A DNA stretch of 64,000 nt from an uncultured Bacilli bacterium (GTDB taxonomy: Bacteria; Bacillota_I; Bacilli_A; RF39; UBA660): the NCBI GenBank assembly GCA_934096265.1, contig CAKOLI010000005.1:1-64000 (forward strand), written 5' to 3'. Of the stretch, positions 35,803-43,297 are shown piece after piece; within the stretch, counting starts at the first letter, position 1, and every line of letters starts with the position of its first letter. Under the pieces are notes generated by a model. That model made no database searches and was not told where the DNA came from. It worked only from the letters and a program-made list of their open reading frames with translations. The position numbers and the translations under genes are program-made.

Positions 35803-37386
35803 ATGAAAAAAGAAAATATTTATTGTATTATAATTACCTTGATTATAGGATTAATAAGTTATTACCTATTCTTACCTCCAATTAATATTCATAGCATTGG
35901 CTTTTTAGCTTACATAATATTTATACTTACTATATTTACTATATGTAATTCAATAGGAAGTATCATATCTAAAAGAAGATTAAAAGATATAGTTAAAATG
36001 CCTAAGTATTATATAATTATTTTACTACTAATATTTAGCTATATATTTATAGGCAATATTATATGCAGCCCTATATTTATGAGCAAGAGTTATAGCAATA
36101 GAATAACGATTAATGAAGATAAAGGATTTATAAATGATGTTAAAGAAGTTGACTTCACTAAACTACCCCTACTAGATAAAGATAGTACAGAAAAATTAGG
36201 AGACAGAGTAGTAGGCAGAATGCCAGAGATGGTTAGCCAATACTACGTAAGTAACTATTATACTCAAATCAACTATGATGGTAACATCATAAGAGTCACT
36301 CCTCTTGAATATAATGGGTTCTTCAAATGGATGAAAAATAAAGACAAAGGAGTAACTGGCTACATAGTAGTTAATAGTGTTGATGGTACTAGTGAACTTG
36401 TTAACTTAGAAAAAGGAATGAAATATACAAACGGTGCCTATTTTGGTAAATACTTAAAAAGACATTTAAGATTTAAATATCCTACCTATATATTCGGCGA
36501 AGAAAATTTTGAACTTGATAATAATGGCAAACCATTCTATGTAGTACCCGTTATTAAGTATACTGCAGTAGGATTAAAGAAAGATATCAAAGGTGTAGTA
36601 ATCGTAAATCCCGTAAATGGAGAAAGTACCTATTACAAAGTAGGAGAAGTACCTAGTTGGGTAGATCATGTATATGATGCAGATTTAATTATAGAACAAG
36701 TAGATGACTGGGGTATGTATCAAAAAGGATTTTTAAACTCCCTATTTAGCCAAACCGGCGTTGTTATGACCACTGATGGATATAATTATTTAGTACAAGA
36801 TGATGATGTATATCTATATACTGGTATTACTTCTGTATCAAGTGATGAAAGTAACATAGGATTTATATTAACTAACATGAGGACAAAAGAGACACATTTC
36901 TACAAAGTACCAGGTGCAGAAGAATACAGTGCCATGGCGAGCGCAGAAGGACAAGTACAACAAATGAAATATGAAAGTACTTTTCCACTTCTAATAAACC
37001 TAAATAATAGACCAACATATTTAGTTAGTCTAAAAGATAACGCTGGACTAGTAAAAATGTATGCCTTTATAGATGTAGAAGACTACCAAAAAGTAGTAGT
37101 AACAGATGCTAGCTTAGGAATAGAAAAAGCCAAAGATAATTACTTAAATAGCATTTCCTTTGAAGACAAAAAAATAGAAGAGAGTAAAACTATAAAAGTT
37201 AAAGAAATTAAGGAAGTAGTAATTGATGGTAATACATATTACTACATAATCGATACTGATAATAATAAATATAAAGCATCAATTAAAACTAACAAAGATA
37301 TACTTCCATTTATAAAAGAAAATGATAACATCAAAATATACATAAAAAGTATAAAAGATGTAACAGAAATAACTAAAGTAGAATAA
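35803..37386 (+). CDS. Conserved membrane protein with large extracytoplasmic domain
   Basis: Three or four transmembrane helices lie in residues 1-90 and a large soluble domain of about 430 residues follows. Recognisable segments include VVMTTDGYNYLVQDDDVYLY, TNMRTKETHFYKVPGAEEYS, AMASAEGQVQQM and PTYLVSLKDNAGLVKMYAF, which I recall from Firmicutes proteins of unknown function. The final 70 residues look like a small beta-barrel. It starts behind TAGGAG and is cotranscribed with the LemA-like gene. No catalytic motif is seen. Confidence 0.65.
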   Translation: MKKENIYCIIITLIIGLISYYLFLPPINIHSIGFLAYIIFILTIFTICNSIGSIISKRRLKDIVKMPKYYIIILLLIFSYIFIGNIICSPIFMSKSYSNRITINEDKGFINDVKEVDFTKLPLLDKDSTEKLGDRVVGRMPEMVSQYYVSNYYTQINYDGNIIRVTPLEYNGFFKWMKNKDKGVTGYIVVNSVDGTSELVNLEKGMKYTNGAYFGKYLKRHLRFKYPTYIFGEENFELDNNGKPFYVVPVIKYTAVGLKKDIKGVVIVNPVNGESTYYKVGEVPSWVDHVYDADLIIEQVDDWGMYQKGFLNSLFSQTGVVMTTDGYNYLVQDDDVYLYTGITSVSSDESNIGFILTNMRTKETHFYKVPGAEEYSAMASAEGQVQQMKYESTFPLLINLNNRPTYLVSLKDNAGLVKMYAFIDVEDYQKVVVTDASLGIEKAKDNYLNSISFEDKKIEESKTIKVKEIKEVVIDGNTYYYIIDTDNNKYKASIKTNKDILPFIKENDNIKIYIKSIKDVTEITKVE

Positions 37387-37400
37387 ACCTACTTTTTTTA
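37375..37400 (+). terminator. Terminator after the 35803 gene
   Basis: AAAGTAG / CTACTTT stem with a 7-nt loop and a T-run, overlapping the stop codon. Confidence 0.82.
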
Positions 37401-37519
37401 ATTTATAATTAAAATTCCTCTTTCATATGTAGACAAAAGTAGAACTAAACAAAATTAAACAATAAAATTAAATGATTTTGCTTTATTCTGTAAAAATCTA
37501 TAATTATATCCTAAAACAA

Positions 37520-37548
37520 TTGCACAATAACTAAAATTATGATATACT
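37520..37548 (+). promoter_or_regulatory. Promoter of surface cluster 2
   Basis: -35 TTGCAC (37520-37525), 17-bp spacer, extended -10 TGATATACT (hexamer 37543-37548), then GGTGGTAG and ATGAAAAAAAT. It matches the cluster 1 promoter at 16365 in order and spacing. Confidence 0.68.
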
Positions 37549-37564
37549 TTAAACGGTGGTAGAT

Positions 37565-38095
37565 ATGAAAAAAATCTTTAAAATGCTATTATATATTCTT
37601 ATGGTTCCATATCTTTTTATTGCAGTATTTTTAACTGTATGTCTTCTAAATTATAATGATTATAACGTAACCGAAATAAATGGTAAATCATTCATAATAA
37701 TAAGAGACAATAAATTAGAACCAACATATAAAAAGAATGACTTAGTAATAGTAAAAAAGAATGACTTAAACGAATTAAAACCTAATGATGAAATATTTTT
37801 CTATAGTAAAGGTAAAGACCAAATAAACGTAAATATTGGTAAAATAACTGAAATTAAACCAATTACAGATGAAGAAGGAACAATTATAGTAGAAGGGGAC
37901 TATCCTATAACAGGTAAATTCTTTATTGGAGCAAAAGAAACTAGCAAAATATATAGTAACTTAGGTGGTATACTTTCAGTACTAGAATCAAGATGGGGTT
38001 ATTTATTTATAATTGTATTTCCTATATTATTACTATTTATATATGAAATATACGCATTTATTATGGAAGTAAAAAAGCCTTTAGAAGAAGAGTAA
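37565..38095 (+). CDS. Signal-peptidase-fold protein without catalytic residues (first gene of cluster 2)
   Basis: This 176-residue homolog of the 16412 product has the same TM-beta domain-TM layout. The segment IIIRDNKLEPTYKKNDLVIV aligns with the SPase active-site region, but the catalytic Ser of SM-x-P is replaced (NKLEPT), and the His segment reads INVNIGKITEI. The C-terminal SVLESRWGYLFIIVFPI matches SVLEST-type ends of the cluster 1 copy. The start is ATG 37565 behind GGTGGT rather than GTG 37556. The conserved first-gene position in both clusters argues for a retained function. Confidence 0.72.
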   Translation: MKKIFKMLLYILMVPYLFIAVFLTVCLLNYNDYNVTEINGKSFIIIRDNKLEPTYKKNDLVIVKKNDLNELKPNDEIFFYSKGKDQINVNIGKITEIKPITDEEGTIIVEGDYPITGKFFIGAKETSKIYSNLGGILSVLESRWGYLFIIVFPILLLFIYEIYAFIMEVKKPLEEE

Positions 38096-38096
38096 T

Positions 38097-38690
38097 ATGA
38101 AAAAAAGGATATTATTTATCTCCATATTGATGCTTTTTTTTACTTTATATCAAGTTGCAAAGACATACGCCTTATTTGAAAGTAATAAAAATTACCAAAT
38201 CAGTAATGATATAGCCAAATGGATAATCGATATTAATAACTCATCTATTCCAAGCACTAACACTTTTACAATAGATAAAATTACCTATACCGAAAGTGAA
38301 TATATAATAAATAACAAAATTGCACCAGGACTATGTGGATATTTTGATATACAACTAAATTCAAGCAAAAGCGAAGTATCTGTAAGATATGATATATCTC
38401 TTGATACAACCGCTATAGAAGATACATCAATAAACATAAATCAAGTCAAAGAACTAAATAACAAAGAATTAATACTAAGTGCTAAAAACACTTATACTGG
38501 TATAATAAAACTAAAAGACGAAGATAAAACACACACCATAAGAGTTAATGTATGTTGGGATAACAACGAAGATTATAATAATAAAGATAGTGAAATAGGA
38601 TTGAAAACAGATGGTACAATCAACCTAATAGTAAACATTACTCTTACGCAATACCTAAATGAAGAAATACCAACATATGTAGAAGAATAG
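38097..38690 (+). CDS. TasA-like exported protein (cluster 2 counterpart of 22754)
   Basis: This 197-residue protein has a short basic start, one hydrophobic segment and the context AKTYALFES. The mature part SNDIAKWIIDINNS, GLCGYFDIQLNSS, EVSVRYDISLD and the C-terminal TINLIVNITLTQ match the minus-strand cluster 1 protein at 22754. It starts 1 base after the pseudo-peptidase and 16 bases before the SipW gene. The fold is probably a TasA/camelysin-type beta-sandwich. Confidence 0.75.
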   Translation: MKKRILFISILMLFFTLYQVAKTYALFESNKNYQISNDIAKWIIDINNSSIPSTNTFTIDKITYTESEYIINNKIAPGLCGYFDIQLNSSKSEVSVRYDISLDTTAIEDTSININQVKELNNKELILSAKNTYTGIIKLKDEDKTHTIRVNVCWDNNEDYNNKDSEIGLKTDGTINLIVNITLTQYLNEEIPTYVEE

Positions 38691-38706
38691 ATAGTGAGGT
38701 TATATA

Positions 38707-39222
38707 ATGCAAAAATATAAAGATAAAATTTTAAATATCATTATATATATTTTCATAACTTTAGTATCACTAGCTATTTTATTTGCAATATATAATTATA
38801 TCAATCTAAAAGTACTAAAAAAACCATACACAAACATATTAGGATATACAATCTTTGAAGTAGCCTCAGGTAGCATGAGTAACACCATTAATGTAGGAGA
38901 CATAGTAATTGTTCATCTAACAGATAAATTTAAAGAACAAGACATAATAACATACATAAGCGAAGGAGAGTATATAACACATAGAGTAATTAAAATAAAT
39001 GATAAAGATATAATAACTAAAGGAGACGCTAATAACAATGCCGATAGCCCAATAAAGTCTAACATGGTACTTGGCAAAGTAGTTAAAATAATTAAAAATG
39101 TAGGTATATGGGGCAAAGTAATAACAACTCCAAAAGTATATATATCCATCTTTATCACTATCTCTTTATTTTACATATATTTTTCAAAAAGAAAGTGTGA
39201 TATCAATGAGACAAAACAATAA
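38707..39222 (+). CDS. SipW-type signal peptidase I (cluster 2)
   Basis: This 171-residue peptidase has TM1 (about 8-30), catalytic Ser in FEVASGSMSNTINVGDIVIV (Ser about 57), the SipW-type His in YITHRVIKIND, the motif TKGDANNNADSP and a C-terminal transmembrane helix. All active-site features are intact, more so than in the cluster 1 enzyme, where the TKGD Asp is changed. It should process the AWF/ALF/SRY-type precursors around it. It overlaps the next gene by 17 bases. Confidence 0.9.
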   Translation: MQKYKDKILNIIIYIFITLVSLAILFAIYNYINLKVLKKPYTNILGYTIFEVASGSMSNTINVGDIVIVHLTDKFKEQDIITYISEGEYITHRVIKINDKDIITKGDANNNADSPIKSNMVLGKVVKIIKNVGIWGKVITTPKVYISIFITISLFYIYFSKRKCDINETKQ

Positions 39223-39760
39223 TATTATAAAGCTGTTAATATTAACGCTTCTTTTAGTAATAATAATCTGTATAATACCTAAAACATTTTCAAGATATCA
39301 AACAAATACCTCATCAGATGCAAATCTTCAAGCGGCATTTTATGTATTAAAAACCTCATATGAATACCAAACTATAAAACTACCTCAACTAGAACCACGT
39401 GATGAACCATACGAATACACCTTCAGTATTGCAAACAACAAAGATGGCAAAAGACTAGAAACAAGACTAGTATATAATCTTTCTATAAGAACAACTACCA
39501 ATTTACCCCTAACATATAAATTATATAAAGGCACTTCTACCGATGTAGAAATAAGTAATGAAGTAATAAAAGATGAAGATGGTACATATTTTAGAAAAAT
39601 ATCTGCAAATAGAGAATACTTTAGTTACCTATATGATGAAGTAAATACATATAAATTAATAATAAATTTTCCTAGTGAATATAACAACTTTGAATACCAA
39701 GATATTGCTGAATTCATTGAAATAATTATAGACTCCAAACAAATAATCGACGGTGAATAA
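39206..39760 (+). CDS. TasA-like exported protein with SipW-type signal peptide (cluster 2)
   Basis: This 184-residue protein has a hydrophobic segment (about 8-25) ending at PKTFSRYQTNTSSDA, a typical SipW context, followed by LQAAFYVLKTSYEYQ and a beta-rich domain with ETRLVYNLSIRTTTNLPLTY. ATG 39206 is preferred over GTG 39197; it overlaps the SipW gene by 17 bases. A Spo0A box begins 3 bases after its stop codon. Confidence 0.72.
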   Translation: MRQNNNIIKLLILTLLLVIIICIIPKTFSRYQTNTSSDANLQAAFYVLKTSYEYQTIKLPQLEPRDEPYEYTFSIANNKDGKRLETRLVYNLSIRTTTNLPLTYKLYKGTSTDVEISNEVIKDEDGTYFRKISANREYFSYLYDEVNTYKLIINFPSEYNNFEYQDIAEFIEIIIDSKQIIDGE

Positions 39761-39763
39761 TCA

Positions 39764-39770
39764 TTCGACA
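39764..39770 (+). promoter_or_regulatory. Spo0A box before the major-subunit promoter
   Basis: TTCGACA followed by a poly-A run, the same ATTCGACAAAA context as at 8995 and 12449. It lies 28 bases upstream of the -35 at 39799, a position suited to activation. Confidence 0.6.
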
Positions 39771-39798
39771 AAAAAAAACAAAAAATTCATTTTATGTA

Positions 39799-39827
39799 TT
39801 GCAAAAAAAAAATAACTATGCTATAAT
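39799..39827 (+). promoter_or_regulatory. Strong promoter of the cluster 2 major subunit
   Basis: -35 TTGCAA (39799-39804), exactly 17 bp, extended -10 TGCTATAAT (hexamer 39822-39827). It is among the best promoters in the window, consistent with high expression of the following gene. Confidence 0.82.
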
Positions 39828-39882
39828 CTAAAGTATATGATAGATGGTAAAAACAACATGTAGAATAGATAAGGAGTATGGC

Positions 39883-41034
39883 ATGGAAAATTTAGAAATT
39901 AAAGAAAACAAACAAAACGAAGAAGAAAGAAAGAAAAAAGTTGCAATAATACTAAGAAGAAGAAAAAGAAGAGGCAAGAAATTATTTTTATTACTATTAA
40001 TTTTAGTAATGACAGGAATCATGCTAACGACTACAACATACGCATGGTTTACTTCAAATAAGACAGTATCTGTAAGTGATGTACAAGTAAATGTTGCTTC
40101 TAAAAACGGTATACAAATATCTGCCGATGGTACAAATTGGAAATCAATAGTACAACTAACAGACTTAACTGGTGCCAAAGCAACATATCCAGGTGCTGTT
40201 AATCAAATACCTGATACTACCCAAACTATTGAACCAGTATCTAGTGCATTAAACGTAGACGCTAGTGGCCAAATGGAGATGTTTTATGGCGTAATAGAAA
40301 ACTCAAAATTAAAAGATAGTTGTTCAACTGGAGATGGTGCATATACCGACAGAGCTACTTGTGAAGCTCAAGGAGGAACGTGGACTGTCGGAACAGAAGG
40401 TCAATATATATTAACAGCTACTAAAGAAACAGATGCTCACGGTACTACTGGTAAATATGTTGCATTTGACTTATTCTTTAGAGTAGATAGTCAAACTCAA
40501 GTATACTTAACAGCTGAAGGTTCTGGCGTTGTAGCTACAGGAAAAGATACAGGTATCAAAAATGCATCAAGAATAGCATTCGTTGAACTAGGCAATACTG
40601 CATCAGGTTCTACATTATCGACTATTCAAGGATTAAATACAGGTGCTGGCTCTACAGTATACCTTTGGGAACCTAACTATGATATACATACTGCATCAGG
40701 CGTTTCAAATGCTAAAGACGTATATGGACTTGATATAGGTACTACTGATGAAGCTTTGTTACCATATTCTGGAATTAAAGCAGATATAGCAGAAGCAAGC
40801 AATATCTTATTAGGCAAAGCTACAGAAACTGATTATAGTGATATGTTTAAAACCGTCAATCCAACATACTCAACTGTAAATGGATGGACTGGTACAAAAG
40901 CAATATTTACTCTACAAGCAGGCATCACAAAAATGAGAATATACATGTGGGTAGAAGGACAAGATGTTGACTGTGAAAATACTGCATCAGGTGGTAACAT
41001 AATCTATAGTTTACAAATTACTACAGAAGGTTAA
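39883..41034 (+). CDS. Likely major exported subunit B (SipW-type signal peptide)
   Basis: This 383-residue protein has a long charged, coiled N-terminus (NLEIKENKQNEEERKKK), a very basic stretch (RRRKRRGKK), a hydrophobic segment and the cleavage context TTTTYAWFTSNK. The mature domain SDVQVNVASKNGIQISADG, VYLWEPNYDIHTASGV and MRIYMWVEGQDVDCENT parallels the cluster 1 subunit at 24183. An insert near residues 145-170 has two Cys (DSCSTGDG, RATCEAQGG). ATG 39883 behind AAGGAG is chosen over ATG 39844. It has its own strong promoter and terminator, so it is probably the most abundant product of the locus. Confidence 0.78.
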   Translation: MENLEIKENKQNEEERKKKVAIILRRRKRRGKKLFLLLLILVMTGIMLTTTTYAWFTSNKTVSVSDVQVNVASKNGIQISADGTNWKSIVQLTDLTGAKATYPGAVNQIPDTTQTIEPVSSALNVDASGQMEMFYGVIENSKLKDSCSTGDGAYTDRATCEAQGGTWTVGTEGQYILTATKETDAHGTTGKYVAFDLFFRVDSQTQVYLTAEGSGVVATGKDTGIKNASRIAFVELGNTASGSTLSTIQGLNTGAGSTVYLWEPNYDIHTASGVSNAKDVYGLDIGTTDEALLPYSGIKADIAEASNILLGKATETDYSDMFKTVNPTYSTVNGWTGTKAIFTLQAGITKMRIYMWVEGQDVDCENTASGGNIIYSLQITTEG

Positions 41035-41050
41035 AATACCTTCTTTTTTT
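41026..41050 (+). terminator. Terminator after the cluster 2 major subunit
   Basis: GAAGG / CCTTC stem with an 8-nt loop containing the stop codon, then T7. Confidence 0.75.
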
Positions 41051-41169
41051 ATAACTAAATAAAAAAGAGAATTACCTCTGAAATGCACCCCTTAAAGTAG
41101 ACATTAATAAAAAAGAGGGACTACAAAAATATGATAAAATACATTTCCGAAAGGAGGTGTATTTTTATT

Positions 41170-41460
41170 ATGGCAACAAAAGGACAAAAGTTTAAAACAT
41201 TTACAAATGAAGAAAGAACTGAAATTGTAAGCAAATACATGTCAGGCAAATATTCATATACACTTTTAGCAAAAGAATATAACATAAGTTGGAAAACTGT
41301 AGAAAGCATGGTTAGAAAATTTAAAAAAACCGGACTAACAATTAAAGACAAAAAAGGTAGAAATAATCAATCACATTTAACTAAAGAAGATTGGAAAGAA
41401 AGATATGAAATATTAAAAAAATACCAGGCCTTCCTCAAGGCACAACGAGAGAAAAAGTAA
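41170..41460 (+). CDS. IS3 family OrfA (helix-turn-helix)
   Basis: From ATG 41170 (behind AAGGAGGTG, slightly long spacing) this is a 96-residue DNA-binding protein: FTNEERTEIVSKYMSGKYSY followed by LAKEYNISWKTVESMVRKFK, a typical IS150 OrfA helix-turn-helix. It binds the IS ends and provides the N-terminus of the OrfAB transposase through frameshifting at the A7 run near its end. Confidence 0.88.
   Translation: MATKGQKFKTFTNEERTEIVSKYMSGKYSYTLLAKEYNISWKTVESMVRKFKKTGLTIKDKKGRNNQSHLTKEDWKERYEILKKYQAFLKAQREKK
41415..41441 (+). promoter_or_regulatory. -1 programmed frameshift signal between orfA and orfB
   Basis: The heptamer A-AAA-AAA (41415-41421, in orfA phase) is followed 6 nt later by the hairpin GCCTT-CCTC-AAGGC (41428-41441). 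Slippage by -1 leads into the orfB frame, which is open from 41409, giving ...LKKIPGLPQGTTREK. Confidence 0.82.
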
Positions 41461-41501
41461 CATTTATAAATTTATACAGAAATAATTATAAACTTACTAA
41501 C

Positions 41502-42293
41502 ATGTGTGCTGTACTAAATATAAGTCCTAAAACTTATTATAAGTATAGGAATAAGGAAGATCCTGATTATTATGATTATTTAATAATAAAAGAAATATTT
41601 AATGATTCAAAGGGTACATATGGATATCGTAGGATTGTTGAAGGCCTACTCCAAAAATATGGTGTAGTTATGAATGGGAAGAAGGTATTAAGAATAATGA
41701 AAAAATATAATCTAATGGCTGAATATGTAAGAAAAGCTAAAATTAAACATAAGAATGAAAGAATTGAAGATAATGTAAAACCGAATTTATTAAATAGAAA
41801 CTTTACTACTGATAATTTAAATAAAGTTTGGGATACGGATGTAACATATTTAATATTCAAAGGTTCAAGGGCATATTTATCTACAATAATAGATTTATAT
41901 GATAGACATGTAGTTTCATATGTAATATCAAAAAGTAATGATTTAAAGCTAGTTATAGATACTTTAAATAAAGCTATATCAAAAGAAAAAGGTGTACATG
42001 GTTTAATCATTCACAGTGATCAGGGATTCCAATATACATCTTATGAGTACAAAGCTATATGCGAATCGAATGAAATACAAATTTCCATGTCACGAAAAGG
42101 AACGCCAATTGATGATTCTCCAATAGAAAGTTGGCATTCACTCCTTAAGAAAGAAACTTTGTACAACAATAATATTACATCTTTACAAGAATATATTCAA
42201 CTTGTAGAAGAATGGATATTATTTTACAATACAACTAGACTAAAGTCAAAAGTTAAGAAAAAGAGAAAAAATTACACAAAAAGAGAAAAATAA
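41502..42293 (+). CDS. IS3 family OrfB / transposase catalytic part
   Basis: This rve-type integrase core has the DDE residues in WDTDVTYL, IIHSDQGFQY and DDSPIESWHSLLKKE. The HTH_21-like part KGTYGYRRIVEGLLQKYG precedes it. The first ATG is at 41502, but the frame is open from 41409, and the active protein is expected as OrfAB by -1 frameshift at 41415. It is full length, with no internal stop. Confidence 0.92.
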   Translation: MCAVLNISPKTYYKYRNKEDPDYYDYLIIKEIFNDSKGTYGYRRIVEGLLQKYGVVMNGKKVLRIMKKYNLMAEYVRKAKIKHKNERIEDNVKPNLLNRNFTTDNLNKVWDTDVTYLIFKGSRAYLSTIIDLYDRHVVSYVISKSNDLKLVIDTLNKAISKEKGVHGLIIHSDQGFQYTSYEYKAICESNEIQISMSRKGTPIDDSPIESWHSLLKKETLYNNNITSLQEYIQLVEEWILFYNTTRLKSKVKKKRKNYTKREK

Positions 42294-42367
42294 TTTTCTC
42301 TTTTTAACAACCCTCTTTTTTATTAACATCTACTATTTGGGGTTCACATCAATATTCTGTCTACTTT

Positions 42368-42943
42368 TTATTTGCCTAGAATTAATAGTCCTAACATAAA
42401 AGATAGGATTGATAAGAATGTGGTACTAATTAGTAATAGTGTAAAGTTAATGTATCCTGAGTTAGATTTGTTATTACTAGGTAGTGGTTCTTCTTTAATT
42501 ACTGGTTTAGATAGTAAAATATTGTTAATGGCCTTTGATGAGGAGGTTAATTTTTCATTACTGATGCAACCTACATAAGCATCTTTTTTATTCATAAATA
42601 CTACTAAAGAAGTGTTTAGACGTGGTGTTGTATCTTTGATTGTTACTTTTTCTTGTGATAGAATGTCTTCTATTTTTTCGTTGTTAGTAGTTGTTTTAGG
42701 TAATTCTATTGTGGGATGTTCTTGTGTTTGTGGGATATCTAGATTTTCTTGTGGATGAGTATTTTTGTTTTCTTCATCTTTTATGCATGCAAATTTTTTG
42801 GGTGCGGATAAGTTATTTGCGATTATGAGTAAGTTTTTATTATCTATATCTTGCATAAATGATGATGATATATTTACTTTACTAATGCTAGGAAAGTCCA
42901 TGTAGGGACCTTTAGATATAATTATTTCTTTTTCGTTTATCAT
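42368..42943 (-). CDS. Unknown tail-anchored protein
   Basis: This 191-residue protein has a small N-terminal region (MINEKEIIISKGPYMDFPSI), a Pro/Thr/Glu/Asn-rich linker and a single C-terminal transmembrane helix (about 168-189, ending GLLILGK), so it is probably tail-anchored with the bulk in the cytoplasm. No family is recognised. It lies 7 bases after the DUF1292-like gene, in one operon. It resembles in design the 48378 and 48888 products. Confidence 0.6.
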   Translation of the reverse strand: MINEKEIIISKGPYMDFPSISKVNISSSFMQDIDNKNLLIIANNLSAPKKFACIKDEENKNTHPQENLDIPQTQEHPTIELPKTTTNNEKIEDILSQEKVTIKDTTPRLNTSLVVFMNKKDAYVGCISNEKLTSSSKAINNILLSKPVIKEEPLPSNNKSNSGYINFTLLLISTTFLSILSFMLGLLILGK

Positions 42944-42950
42944 AATTCAC

Positions 42951-43193
42951 CTAATTTATATTAATGATTTTTTTTGTAATTTGAAAGATTCTTTCTTTTT
43001 TTGTAGGATCTATGTTCTTTAAAATATCATTACCTTTACTATCTTTTGTAATTAAAGATACATATATGCTACTTGTATTTTCATCTTTTGGCATAGCGTA
43101 TATGGCATATTCTTCTTTATCTATTTCAATTATTGTTATTAATTTAGCTATGTAGCCTATACTTTTTTCATCCATAATCATAAATTGTTTCAT
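42951..43193 (-). CDS. DUF1292-like small protein
   Basis: This 80-residue protein contains IIEIDKEEYAIYAMPKDENT and SIYVSLITKDSKGND, which match the DUF1292/YrzB pattern (ideology: a short beta-sheet protein with EYAIY core). The usual role is unknown. The start ATG 43193 has a GGAGAGTGGG site. It is the first gene of a minus-strand pair; an extended -10 (TGATATACT on the minus strand, about 43230-43222) precedes it. Confidence 0.65.
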   Translation of the reverse strand: MKQFMIMDEKSIGYIAKLITIIEIDKEEYAIYAMPKDENTSSIYVSLITKDSKGNDILKNIDPTKKERIFQITKKIININ

Positions 43194-43267
43194 GTCCCAC
43201 TCTCCTATTTACTATTATGTTAATAGTATATCATAAGAAAATTAATGATGCAAGGGGTTTTAAATTA

Positions 43268-43276
43268 TGTTATAAT
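43268..43276 (+). promoter_or_regulatory. Extended -10 promoter of the methyltransferase operon
   Basis: TGTTATAAT lies 22 bases before ATG 43298, with GAGGTGA as binding site between. It faces a minus-strand promoter in the same 104-base gap. Confidence 0.55.
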
Positions 43277-43297
43277 ATTTATGAGGTGACTTACTTT

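Larger units (their letters stand above)
41079..42351 (+). mobile_element. IS3 family (IS150-type) insertion sequence, complete
   Basis: About 1,273 bases bounded by imperfect inverted repeats of about 40 bp: left TGAAATGCACCCC ... GTAGACATTAATAAAAAAGAGGG and right (reverse complement) TGATGTGAACCCC ... GTAGATGTTAATAAAAAAGAGGG. Inside are orfA and orfB in -1 phase, as usual for IS3. No target duplication was found next to the ends by eye, so the exact boundaries are uncertain by a few bases. The element appears intact. It sits between cluster 2 and the minus-strand genes at 42368. Confidence 0.88.

Noticed and set aside
41034..42400. A dif-like XerCD site at the skew switch
   Set aside because: I looked for a TATATTATGTAAAT-type half-site near the switch and found none convincing.
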